From assembly GCF_032854445.1 (NCBI RefSeq), contig NC_088305.1, forward strand, positions 8,125,606 through 8,189,605: 64,000 bases of DNA, written 5' to 3'. Source of the DNA: Liolophura sinensis (Eukaryota > Mollusca > Polyplacophora > Chitonida > Chitonidae). Position 1 is the stretch's first letter. Every line of letters begins with the position of its first letter. Made by a program: the position numbers and the translations under genes. A model generated the notes under the pieces. It saw only the letters and a list, made by a program, of their open reading frames with translations, was not told the DNA's origin and made no database searches. Shown one piece after another: positions 24,061 through 35,104 of the stretch.

Positions 24061-24214
24061 ATGCCTTTATGCCAAAATATGAAATATTTCAGCTGTCCTT
24101 TGTGGATAGGACTGGCGTTCAGCGCTGTTAGTTCAGCTTTACTTGGACTTGACTTGGCCTACAACGTGTACGCCGTTCCTTTGAAGGAAACGTTAAATTT
24201 TACTCAGACGGAAG
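24061..24214 (+). CDS. MFS transporter exon 1
   Basis: Encodes a short cytosolic N-terminus and TM1, ending NFTQTE. The donor is GAAG|gtaagg (phase 1). A homologous but donor-less copy lies at 30076-30227. Confidence 0.83.
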
Positions 24215-25170
24215 GTAAGGCGACAATTTCATTTCTACCCTAATACACTGGAATATTTCTCTGGGGACATGTTTCTATTTATGCACACAATGTCTTTGTT
24301 CATCGTTTGCGTGATATTCTTCTTTGTCCTCGATTACACAATTATTTATAGCTTTCTGGCCCTGTTTCAAGGAATATTTTACATTATACAGAAATTTTCC
24401 TTAGTTTAAGGTAACACCGATGTTTTCCTATGAACACAAGAGGAACAGCAGGCAGTTGTGACGAATATTGTTTATGTTGTTTATAACTGACTTAGATATA
24501 CGATTGGCTTTTTCCATAAGATCCAGTATTGCTTAATACTTTCGCTGGCGTCCTTATTGATTTATTTGTTTGTTTCTAGGATTAAGATACTCTTAGTCCC
24601 AGGTTTGTTCCTTTGTTGCGGAGACACAACCCTTTTGTCGATCGATGCTATCCTCGCCTTCATCGATATGCCCAACTGCGATGCATAAACCATTGTCGTA
24701 TAAATGTTTTGAACTCTTAATGGGACGGAAATAAATTTACAGGACTGTTACAGTGACCAAAAAATATATTAATTGTTAAAGGCAAAGAAAAACCTAAAGT
24801 GAAGCATGTATCAGAAGAAAGACCATTGAAAACTGTCCAGGAAAATACATTCATTTTTCTTACAATTTGTTTAACCTAGTATAATGCATTTGAAGATTTC
24901 ATTCAATGGTCGCCTTTTCTGACCACACTGCTACCTGCTCTCAAGTCGATGTCACGTAAAGTTAGCTGCTTGACACACATTAGACTGCTACATTTTATCA
25001 TTCAAAATGCGTATACATGGAGATCTATGAATGCATTCACTGTTTTCACCGTGAAACAAATTATTTTGGGCAAAGAGTATAGATGTTACGTAACTGATTC
25101 TTCTGGGTCACAACAGATCACCATAGAATCTGATTGTTTAACACAATTTTACTCGGTTAGAAAAATTCTA

Positions 25171-25207
<37 letters not shown>

Positions 25208-28200
25208 TAGTAACAATTATAATAATAATAATGATAATAATAATAATAAATCCAACCATTTTTCTGGACAGTTTTTACCGGTCTTTCATCTGATTTGTAT
25301 TTTAGAGTAGTCTTTGCTTTTAAGGTGAATCTACAAAATCGGAGATAAGGCAAATTTTGTGCTGGCCTTAAAGGATACATGACTCGTTTCATATCTTAAT
25401 ACGGAGAGTATGACGTGGCCTAACATACAGAAATGCAAAAAAAAAACGTTTCTTCTTCGGGCGTAAAAATGGCTTTAAGCTACACCTTTCCTCAGAACCC
25501 TGCAGCCATTCCAGAAATTAAGTAGTCTACTGTGGTGATATCAACGATAGTATCTGTGCAAAAAACTTTGTTGGGGAAAGAGTCCGAATTGGAGGCGCTA
25601 AGCCGATCAGGTGGTCTAAGTACGTTTATCGATAGCGTCATTTACGATTGTTTCCGAACACTGACGGAAAATGTGCATTAATTAGAGGGGTTATGAAGAA
25701 ATATAAAATATGCCTCAAAAACGATTTCTTTTTGAATTGTTTTTTCTTGTCATCGATATTTTCATTTAACTTAAAACCATACCTTTCGTTGTGTGTGCCG
25801 TTTCATGAACATGTATCTTGTAAAGCGTCCACGTGACTCGAGGCCTGGGCATTTTTGAGGTCTACTGCTTATAAAAGAACTGATGAAATGTTCCAACGTA
25901 CAGAAAGCTTTCTTTCTCTCCACAGTCGAGCTTGTGTCGGTGTTTGGACTGATGGGTATGGGAGCGTCATTAGTCGAACCCTTCATCACAGCCAGGTTCG
26001 GTTACGCTGTTGGTTACTTCGTTATCTGGGTCACCACTTCCGGTTCCGTCCTACTAATGTGGATTGCTGTTGTTTACAAGGAAATTTTCAGCCAATGGCC
26101 AAGTGTCGTCTGCGTCGTTCAGTTTCTCATGAGTAAGTGACCCTTAATCACGATCTGAAATGTTGTTGAGAGCTGTTGAAAGTTATTTTCATACTTTCCA
26201 CCTAGACTCGCTGCATTATTTCAAATAGATAACAAAACGATCTGAAGTAAACATCAGTAAAATGACCAGTGAAAATAATACTCAAAGCAATTATTGTTTA
26301 TGTTGATAGATTTTACTGAAATGGATGAAATGCAGTCATATGTTTAAATTTTGTGTCTTGATTTTTGGACCACTTCAGTGCATCGGTAGAAAATATTTTT
26401 GTAAACTTCGCAAAAAATTTCATTCAAAAACGAAAATAAAAGTGCAAATATTTACCTTCTGCTAAACAACATTATCAGTAAGATCAGTAAATAAAAAGCT
26501 ACCTGCGTTTCATTTAGTCACGAAAACTTTAAAAAGTAAGCAAAAATTGTTTTCGATACAATTTCCTGTGGTATATCCACTAAAGAATACAAAAAATCAA
26601 AACCTATTGACTGAAACGACCGAATTTTTTAGACCGCTGCTGAAGCATAATGGCCCAGGAGCCTCTCACTAACACGGTCGCTGTGAGTTCAATTCCACCT
26701 CACGCTGGCGTCCTATTCGATCGTTTGTGGGAAAGTTTGCCGGCGACCGTATGTTTACTTCATGAACTCCGTTTTCCTTCCACCCATATATTTATTTTAC
26801 TTCATTGGCTGCAGGAAGGTCTTCCAGCAAACCTGCGTATGGTCGTGGGTTTTCCTCGGGCTCTGGTGGGTTTCCTCTCGCCATGATGCTGGCCGTCGTC
26901 TAATAAGTGAAATATTTTTGTGTATACAGCGTACACCAATGAAACAAATAAATAAATTAAATAAAGGAACAGCTCTCACACTGCGTCGTTAATTTTTCTG
27001 AGGATTCAAGTTGCTCTCAACATGATTTAAGTTACAGGTAGCTTAAACTCTGAAGGACTGGATTCAGAATCGAACCACCCGCCCTCGGTCGTATGTCCTA
27101 CTGCATGTCCTAACAGCGTGAAACCAACGTTTACACCTGAAGCACCGAACCAACCAGTGTTCGGCATATTCATCTTATGTTAAGCACCAAGCGAGTTCGT
27201 GCCAAGATTAGTCAAGCTACAGTCTTAGTTATAACTCAATTAGGAATTGCCGCATCAGCAGTCACAGTCGTAACAATGTCAAACCATGTTTACATATAAC
27301 ATTTATACATTTAAAGTGTTATGATATGTTACGACAAATACCATCGCCTTGATACTTTATAAACAACTTCAAAAACAAATTGTCACAGTCATTGTGCTTC
27401 TTTCCAGACGTCGGCCAGAATGCCGGATGTATGCGTTTGACGTCAACGTCAGGGGAGCGCCTTTCAAAGTGTCACACGGGCAAGATCGTTGGATTAGGCT
27501 TGGGCTCCGCGGCTGCTGGAAAACTTGTCTATGGGGGCCTGCGCCAGGTCTTCTTTACTAAAGACCTCCAAGGATTTTTCCTGACTGTTTTCCTTTGCCA
27601 GGCCACATTTCTCGGAATTACTTTCCTTATCCATACACCAGAAAATCATGTCCATACCACCGTGTCAGAGGAATGTTGTATGGAAAAAATACCGTTAAAT
27701 CGCCGCAGAAGATTGTTGGACCCCCACAAGACCTCAGAGGCTTCCGGTGCAGATGCCAAAAAATGGTTGGGAAAAGAGGTAACTCGGACGCGTTCACTGA
27801 ACATGGCGGACACAACCGATAAAAACGAATCCGAACCACCAGGAATAGCCTCTGTTGGAAAGATCCAATCTGATCCTGAAAACATGGTGTCAAATGGCTC
27901 AACTAACCCCGTGACCATTTTATTAACGTCTAGATATTTTCACCTGACTTTATGGCCGTCGGCTGTCATATACAGCGTTCTTTTCACCTTAATGAACAAT
28001 ATCACTTCCATCGCACGTTCGTTACGGCTGGGAAACCCCATGTACTTGGTGTATGTCCTCTCTGTCACCATCGTCGCCGGTAGAGTTGGCTTCGGTTTAC
28101 TGTTTGATAAGATCAACTCCAACCTCTGTCGCTATGTACTGTTGTTAACAGGAGCAATATCTACCGTAGTAGGTATAGCACTGATGATTCTCAACTACAC

Positions 28201-28519
28201 CGCAATCGGCTTTTACGTCGTGACTTTCTTGTTTGGCGTTGGCGTTTCTGTTGGCCTGACGATCCCGTCTTCTTTGATGGCCGTCGGATTTGGGCCAGAG
28301 AATATCACCTTTATTTTAGGCTGCATATACTGCTTAACATCTGTATTTGTTCTCTTTTTCCAGTTTATCACCGGTGTTTTCTATGATAAGATTTTGTCTC
28401 CAGACGGATTTTGCTATGGCACACGTTGTTTCTTTTGGTCATCCATAGTTTTGTTAGCGGCAAGTACATTGTCCACTGTTGTACACATCCTTAGTTTTGT
28501 CAATCAACAAACAGCTTAG
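24061..28519 (+). CDS. Major facilitator superfamily transporter, Nodulin-like type, complete, 3 exons
   Basis: Seen: exons 24061-24214, 25926-26132 and 27408-28519 join in frame (phase 1 at both junctions) to give 490 aa. TM1 lies about residues 14-35, followed by a set of hydrophobic helices in exons 2 and 3, a polar central loop of roughly 100 residues (27,650-27,900), then six more helices. The second half carries an MFS motif-A-like GRVGFGLLFDK in a TM8-9 type loop. Known: the NVGQNAG stretch and the segment spacing resemble the Nodulin-like/NFD4 branch of MFS proteins; substrates of animal members are mostly unknown. Start: ATG 24061 is the first ATG after a TATA box at 24006; ATG 24079 is an in-frame alternative that is also kept in the tandem copy. 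The ATG at 24013 overlaps the TATA box and is unlikely. No substrate is assigned. Confidence 0.85.
25170..25252. repeat. (AAT)n microsatellite
   Basis: Two AAT/ATA runs split by a short AT-rich spacer, within intron 1 of the MFS gene. Confidence 0.95.
25926..26132 (+). CDS. MFS transporter exon 2
   Basis: The acceptor is ctctccacag and the donor is ATGA|gtaagt, phase 1 on both sides. It encodes about 68 residues with two or three membrane helices (starting ELVSVFGLMGMG). This exon is absent from the downstream tandem copy, although the first part of intron 2 survives there. Confidence 0.85.
26640..26968 (+). repeat. SINE family B copy in MFS intron 2
   Basis: Plus strand: TGGCCCAGGAGCCTCTCACT, GTGAGTTCAATTCC, a body interrupted by about 60 nt (26745-26805), and the tail AAACAAATAAATAAA. 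Confidence 0.82.
27408..28519 (+). CDS. MFS transporter exon 3 (terminal)
   Basis: The acceptor is cttctttccag; the split codon AAC gives the junction FLMNVGQNAG. It encodes 369 residues to the TAG at 28517: the remaining N-half helices, the hydrophilic central loop and the six helices of the C-half with the GRVGFGLLFDK motif. A candidate N-glycosylation sequon (NNITS) lies near 28000. Confidence 0.87.
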
Positions 28520-29699
28520 ATCATAAAGAAAATCCAGATCCTTCAGCGTATATAATTTTCCTGATCTTAAACAATTAGGGCCGATGCTTATCAAGAAGAC
28601 TGGATGTGTCCCTTTGCATTGCTTTTGTGTGATTGGCTATTATTGAGTATACGGCGCTAAGAAACAATGAAGTAAATGAACACACTTTAGGTACATTTAA
28701 TACTAGATATCGGACTGTGCCTGAAATGTTTTTGAAACCAGTTTATAGAAGGAATTATATCTGATTGGTGGTATCTAGAAACGCACAATCTGCCATTTCA
28801 TCGGAGACGTCCACTATCTTGTTTTTATTTTAAAAGGATTTTTTATGTTCGAGCAGAGTGACCTTTCATTTTCGTTAGAAAGTCGGCAGGAAAGTATTTT
28901 TTTAAGCAAATCTGTAATGGAATCAAGTTTAAATGAGAAAAAAAGGAACTCATCTCTCATAGACGACGCCATCAACAGATGTGACCGACTGCTTTGGTGA
29001 AAGGTTTGCTGAATATCATCGTCGACAAGTATATTATATGTGTCGTAGAGATGTATGCTTGTGGGACAGTTTCGTATCACTGCCACCGACATTTGCATTA
29101 TCTCCCGTCACGTGTACCGTAAATGATCCAAAATTACGCCCACGATTAAATGGTACATTCTGCCAAACTCTGACAGTTCCATTGACCCTAGAATGATGTG
29201 AGGTTTATTTGGAAGATAGGATGATATTCTGCTGTAGAAAAGTGTAACTTTCAGTACCTAAAGTGATTCTGCATGCGCATACACCTAAAAAGACGATTTG
29301 TTGGACGAAATCCAAGGACTTTCATCGTATAAGCTGTTCTAGGCACTTGTAGATAGGTAATGATTCTGGCCGGATTTTGCACATAGTGGGAGAATATAGT
29401 ATATCCCTATGCATTTGTTGATGTCTTCATTTTCTGTGCTAAATTGCACGGTGATATTTTAAATGCTCAATTCGTCTGAGAGGCCAACAACACACGGTTA
29501 TTACTGTAAAAACAAATCATTGCACGAAGCTGTGAAGAATAGGGACATTCCTTACACCCCTCATGTAGCAATATCAAGTTAGCAAATCCAATCTCAAAAA
29601 GAGAATTCAAGCCAGCTTGGTCGAGAAAACAAGTGCTATAATGCTATTGGATATTAACTGTGGTGACGACCTAGCATTTTTAGTTATTCTCGACCAGGC

Positions 29700-29935
29700 A
29701 TGTCTCATAAACTGCAACACAATATCATTACAATTACTTTTACTTAATTCTGCTTGAGATAAGGGCGTGTAATATTCTACTAACTGGGCATTTACTCGAA
29801 CAGTTAGAATAAAACCCTGATCGAAGTAAAATTGAGATCGTATTTCTCCGATTATGTGTGACCATTTGCCAGCTGTAACACTGTCGTCGCTGCCCTGGTT
29901 TTGCTCTCTATAATCTATGTATTTAATTATGTTAA
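29700..29935 (+). repeat. Dispersed repeat E copy
   Basis: Carries ACAGTTAGAATAAA, CCCTGATCGA, GTGTGACCATTTGCCA and ACTGTCGTCGCTGC in the order seen in the other copies. Confidence 0.7.
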
Positions 29936-30011
29936 TTAAACTGCGGGGGTGTCCATTGGTGTGTACTATACCGTATGGACTGATTACAAGGTTGTGTTTT
30001 TCTCATTGTGT

Positions 30012-31120
30012 TATATAAATACAAAAGAACTCACACAGGCACTAGGAGTCCTTACTGCAACATCTGCCTGCCTTCATGAGGAAAGATATGAAACATTTTA
30101 GCTGTCCTCTGTGTATAGGGCTGGCATTCAGCGCTGTTTTTTCACCTTTACTTGGACTTGAAATGGCTTACAATGTATACGCCGTTCATTTGAAGAAAAG
30201 TTTTAACTTTACACAGATGTGGAAATAAACTGACACAACAAACAATGAATTAGTGGCTAAGGTAAAAACGTATAAAGTCTGGGACAAGACAAATGTCGTG
30301 TTCATTTTCCCAAGAGTGAGTGGCTCTTAATCACGATCTTAAATACTGGAAGCTGTTTTTGGAAGTTATTTTCATGCTTTCCACCTAGATTCCAACCAGA
30401 TTCGCTACATTATTTTAAACAGATAACAAAAATCTGAGGTGCACATTAAAATTCGACAACATGTAAACCGAAAATACCGATTAATACCATGACCTTGGCA
30501 ACACATGTTTACACATAAATGTTGTAATTATCAAAATATCAGATTGTTTCCCGTTGAATACAGAAGACCAGTTTGCGACAGAACGTTAGTATCCGTTACT
30601 GTCAATTCAATATTCCGTTAAAGGACAAACATGGTTGGGAAGAGAGGTAAATCGGACACGTTCACTGAACATGGCGGACACAAACGATAAAAACGAATCC
30701 GAACCACCAGGAATAGCCTCTGTTTGAAAGATCCAATCCGATCTTGAAAACATAACCCCGTGACCATTCTGTTAAAGTCTAGATATTTTCACCTGACTTT
30801 ATGGCCGTCGGCTGTCATATACAGCGTTCTGTTCACCTTAATAAACAATATCACGTCCATCGCACGTTCGGTACGGCTGGGAAACCCCATGTAGCTGGTG
30901 TATGTCCTCTCTATCACCATTGGATTTGGACCAGAGAGTATCACCTTTATTTTAGGCTGCATATACTACTTAACATCTGTATTTGTTCTTTTCTACCAGA
31001 CGGACGGATTTTGCTATGGCACAAGTTATTTCTTTTGGTCATCCATAGTTTTGTTGCTAGCCAGTACATTGTCCACTGTTGTACATATAATTAGCTTCAT
31101 CAACGAACAAAAAAGCTTAG
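30012..31120 (+). pseudogene. Decayed tandem copy of the MFS transporter
   Basis: Seen: similarity to the gene at 24061-28519 in order: TATA box (30012), exon-1-like 30076-30227 (shared GLAFSAV, LGL and AYNVYAV words), intron-2-like sequence near 30310-30440 (the same TTAATCACGATCT and AACAGATAACAAAA-type words), then exon-3-like 30627-31120. Defects: the exon 1 donor is lost and runs into TAA; all of exon 2 and the first third of exon 3 are missing; about 200 nt covering the GRVGFGLLFDK motif are deleted; in-frame stops occur (GTT TGA; ATG TAG). Because intron and promoter sequence are retained it is an unprocessed duplicate, not a retrocopy. The last about 65 codons remain largely readable. 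Confidence 0.85.
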
Positions 31121-31269
31121 ATCACAAAGAAAAATCTGACCTTTCAGGTTATATACTTCTCTTGATCTTAAATAATGAGGTCTGGGTATTTGTGTCTAAA
31201 TCTAGACCAGTTCATAACGTTTACTAAACTGCGATGAAGATAACTGCATGTATTATTGCCATCTCTGCT

Positions 31270-31425
31270 TAGGTCATGGTACTAGGGGTCATTACAATAA
31301 AACCCTGGCGTTAAATAAATTGACAAGACACCAGATTTCCACGGCTGTGACCACTTGCCAATTACCACACTTTATTCACTGCCTCTGTTTTACTATACAT
31401 GTTGTAGTCTTTTATATGGGCAGGA
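31270..31425 (+). repeat. Dispersed repeat E copy
   Basis: AATAAAACCCTGG, GATTTCCACGG, GACCACTTGCCA, ACCACACT and TTGTAGTCTTTTATA in order; directly followed by a family D copy. Confidence 0.65.
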
Positions 31426-31429
31426 AAGT

Positions 31430-31742
31430 GCACGGCTCTCAAAACCTGACAGAGGAGGCTTGGGTTCAATTCTGGCCTGTGGCAGGACATTTGTAGATCT
31501 TCATGCTCTCAATATTTGCATATATTAGGTAAAAAGGGACTGTAGAAGGCATTAGGGACGCCAGTCTTGCGTTCGTTGAAGACCAGCCTTTCTCACCAAT
31601 ATGGCGCGGAAGTTTGTAAATCACACGTGTGCATGTCTGTCAGTGACTGTACAAAGGTTGATGGTTTGTCCCTGGCACTCCATCATACAAGTGAAACAAT
31701 CTTAAGTATGGCGCTAAACTAGACTGAAATAAAGTGAAGGTA
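31430..31742 (+). repeat. SINE-like family D copy
   Basis: tRNA B-box-like GGGTTCAATTCTGG near its head; shares CGTTCGTTGAAG, TTTCTCACCAATAT, GTGCATGTC, GGTTGATGGTTT and the 3' end GGCGCTAAAC with 42948-43232. Confidence 0.7.
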
Positions 31743-31942
31743 AGAATAAGATGAACAAATATTTATGAACGAATAAGACCGTATATTTTATCTATCCTTT
31801 TGAAAAAGCTTCCAGGGAAATATGTTAAAATATTCTTCAGCGAATAGTGTCAGTAGAGGGACTGTAAGTTATGGTTGGGCGAGGAAATGAAATGAATCTA
31901 TCCACTTAAAGAAGCTAGACTATATAGAGGTGCGATCGATTC

Positions 31943-32507
31943 ACTATGCGGGACGTTCAGGGCAGTCAGAACAGTAACCAAATGTGGCCGAAGACTTCGC
32001 GGGACGTTCAGGGCAGTCAGAACAGTAACCAAATGTGACCGAAGACTATGCGGGACGTTCAGGGCAGTCAGAACAGTAACCAAATGTGGCCGAAGGCTAT
32101 GCGGGACGTTCAGAGCAGTCAGAACAGTAACCAAATGTGGCCGAAGACTATGCGGGACGTTCAGGGCAGTCAGAACACTAACCAAATGTGACCGAAGACT
32201 ATGCGGGACGTTCAGGGCAGTCAGAACAGTAACCAAATGTGACCGAACACTATGCGGGACGCTCAGGGTAGTCAGAACAGTAACCAAATGTGACCGAAGA
32301 CTATGCGGGACGTTCAGGGCAGTCAGAACAGTAACCAAATGTGACCGAAGACTAAGCGGGACGTTCAGGGCAGTCAGAACAGTAACCAAATGTGACCGAA
32401 GACTGTGTGGGACGTTCAGAGCAGTCAGAACACTAACCAAATGTGGCTGAAGACTATGCGGGACGTTCAGGGCAGTCAGAACAGTAACCAAATGTGACCG
32501 AACACTG
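31943..32507 (-). repeat. 51-bp minisatellite, 11 copies, open on the minus strand
   Basis: The anchor GGACGTTCAG recurs at 31951 and every 51 nt to 32461 (one copy has GGACGCTCAG): 11 copies with no length change. On the minus strand one frame stays open through all copies (31898-32572, 224 codons) and reads a 17-residue unit around VTVLTALNVPHSLRSHL. The frame has no ATG start; the first usable codon is a TTG. It could be a noncoding satellite whose period happens to be a multiple of 3, or an internal exon. Confidence 0.9.
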
Positions 32508-33217
32508 TTCTGCACATGTTCTGGCTGTTCCCGTGGAAAAGGTGGTGTGGTCCGACCAGCACGTGAAATCAAGGTGGCGGCTTGTGAAAAAAAAATCGGT
32601 GCGTTTGAAATCTATTTTTGCGAGATCCCCAAGTAATAACCCTACCAGACCAATATGTGTATTGACAATTATTTTGCACTTCAGGGGTGGGATTCCTCCA
32701 AACATCTTAATCTGTGAAACGTAATGTTATTGACACTTCATAATATGTTTACCTAAAAAAAAAGAACAACAATCTACTTATATCACAAAAAACTCAGACA
32801 ACTGCATTAATCATTGTTATGAGATTTTGTGTTTAATCGTCCAATAAAATTAGTAATTTAATGTATAGTATATATTTGTTTTAGTGAAGCAGCTTCATAT
32901 ACTTTATTGCCTGTAATATTAATACTATATACCTTTTCTACAGAATTTGAAATGGATTCAAGTATTCATGCTGGTCACAGTTGTGTTAATTTCTTCATTT
33001 ATAATTAATGAAGTATAATGTTATTCTTATATTCTTAAATCTTTATGAAAACGCCATTTTTAGTGCTGAAAATCATTTGGTTTCCACCAATAAATCTAGC
33101 CCTATCAGTGAAAACTGGAGTGTGTGACAAACTTGGAATAGTCTCCAAAAACTATAGCTATTTACAAGTTGCCTCTAGAGGTAAAAATCATCACATGGAT
33201 GAAATATTCTTCAAACC

Positions 33218-33456
33218 ACCAGGAGCCACCCACCAAAACGGTCGCTCTGAGTTCAAGTCCAGGTCGGACTGGCTTATTCTTTGTTCGCACATTAGATGGG
33301 ACAATTTGCCAACACCCTGCGGATTGTTGAGAGTGTACCCCAGATTCATGCTTATATCTTCACGCAAAAGGGTTGTGTTGTTCACTAAATGGATTTTTTT
33401 TATACATTCAGGGGTTTCCTCCCATTATAATGCTGCCCACCACTGTATACCTTACT
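33218..33456 (+). repeat. SINE family B copy, degenerate
   Basis: Plus strand: CAGGAGCC, GTCGCTCTGAGTTCAAGTCC, then a body with GGGGTTTCCTCCCATTATAA. The 163-codon open frame spanning it (33045-33536) is explained by this SINE. Confidence 0.75.
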
Positions 33457-33469
33457 TCTTCCAGTTTTT

Positions 33470-33640
33470 GAGGGCAGATACTAGCAGTGCTGAAAGAAAA
33501 GAATTACATTTCTACTCCAGTTTTTTTGAAAAGTAGCGATATGAATATGTTGTTTGTTAGATGGACTAACCACGTGATATATATATACTGGTTAAAAAGA
33601 GCAGACCAGGTGTCCCCAAAATAAGAAGAAATAAAGTAAG
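33470..33640. repeat. Dispersed repeat G, copy 2
   Basis: Same orientation and word order as 7020-7220. Confidence 0.6.
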
Positions 33641-34724
33641 TGAAATATCCTTGACTAGGGTATATGACACCAATCAAGTAAATAAATACATTTTTGTCCA
33701 TGGAGTGACGAACCTCTGTAAATTTCTCCATTCAAGCCCTATACATGTATCCGATCAATACGAAAAGAAGACATAACATCAAAGTACAGTTCACTTAGCC
33801 ATTTGGCGGTTTTATTTCCGAAACTGTTATTTCTAACTGTGGACTGCAAGTGGCGGGATTCGCACCTTGTCAGTATGGTGAGTAGTAGTACTCCGTGCAT
33901 ATCGACCTCGTGTTACCGTGTTCTTTTACCAGTTCATGAAGTGACATTTGATAACACAGAGCTACTAAATCAAGCATCATTTTGAGAGAGTTACGAGTAG
34001 CCACTTTACACAGGTATTGTGGGACAGGTCTGCACCATTTACTGACCACCACAAGTAAAACCAGTTGATTTAAAAGCCGTGTAACATTCAAGCTCAGTAT
34101 CACAAATTATGTCAAACAGTGGCATACCGTATAGGCATCTCACTAGATAATGCTTAAAAATAATTAATTTTTTCTCCGAATTTATTAGAAATGATTAATT
34201 TAAATTTTGCTCCTTTGTCTTTGTCGCATACAAGGGAAGCGTGTTTTTCTTTTATAAAATACAGTAAAATTACTGAAACGCCGTGTTCAAGTCAAAGTCC
34301 GTGTCCGTAATAACTAGGTTAGCACTGCTCTCATTTTAGAAGTAACCACCAAAAAATTGAAGCACAAAATCCAGCGACAATCGAATGCCCAGATCAGCCT
34401 CAATGGTGCTTAAATTTATTTCCATTTGTTTCGGAAGTGAGCATGAATCTAGTGGTACAGCAATCCTAATGTACTTTTGTAAGCAATTACTAAGGTCAAA
34501 ATAACCAGTACAACCTCACTTAACTCTTACCGGGTTGAAGAAAATCTAAAAAAATGATCAATGCCCGTTTGAAGATACTTTGAGTGGTAGTTAGGTGCTG
34601 TCTTTTTACTTTAATAGGATCAGACTCTTGTACAAGTCAGAGACAAACAGATGTTTCAAAACTAACGTTTGTACAATCTTGTGGCAAGTAAATTTCGTTT
34701 TCCAACAACCTCTGCTTTGTTCTG

Positions 34725-35103
34725 AGTGAGTGAGTGCTTGCGGTTTAACGTCGTACTTGCGGTTTAACGTCGTACTCAACAATTTTTCAGTCATATGTCG
34801 ACGAAGGAATCCTTAGGGTGAATGCACGTGTAATGTGCCTCCTTGTTGCGGGACGGATTTCCACCGCTCTTTTATTTAGTGCTGCTTCACTGAGACGACT
34901 TACCGAAGACAAGTAAGCCGCCCCGCACGATCCATTATACTGATACGGGTCAACCACTATCGGGTTGCACTATCCCCTTCATGCTGAACGCCAAGCGAGG
35001 AAGTTACAACTTCCTCTTTTAAAGTCTTAGGTGTGACTCGATTGATCCTGGATCTACCGGTCCCGAAGCAGACGCTCTACCAACTGTGCTATCCGGGCCG
35101 GTC
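34725..35103 (-). repeat. SINE family A copy, full length, with 11-bp target-site duplication
   Basis: Minus strand: (AGTG)n tail at 34725, a short internal duplication of TGCGGTTTAACGTCGTACT, body, and head whose reverse reads GGATAGCACAGTTGGTAGAG (tRNA A-box-like). Flanked by GCTTTGTTCTG at 34714-34724 and 35104-35114. It interrupts the 3' part of the Harbinger relic. Confidence 0.95.
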
Positions 35104-35104
35104 G

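Larger units (their letters stand above)
23280..31130 (+). repeat. Tandem segmental duplication containing the MFS gene and its pseudogene
   Basis: The upstream flank of the gene (from about 23290, with words such as TAGATATCGG and GCTGTG) recurs downstream of the gene from about 28,690 in the same order, including the region around 23,700 / 28,975 (ATCAACAGATGTGA-like) and 23,880 / 29,600 (AGAGAATTCAA). The unit is therefore the gene plus about 0.7 kb of upstream flank, duplicated head-to-tail; the second unit is shorter by internal deletions. Boundaries are approximate. Confidence 0.75.

Noticed and set aside
31943-32507. CRISPR-like array
   Set aside because: Contiguous 51-bp tandem units with no unique spacers, in an intron-containing animal genome.
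33045-33536. 163-codon open frame on the plus strand
   Set aside because: Most of it reads through a degenerate family B SINE; no domain and no splice context.
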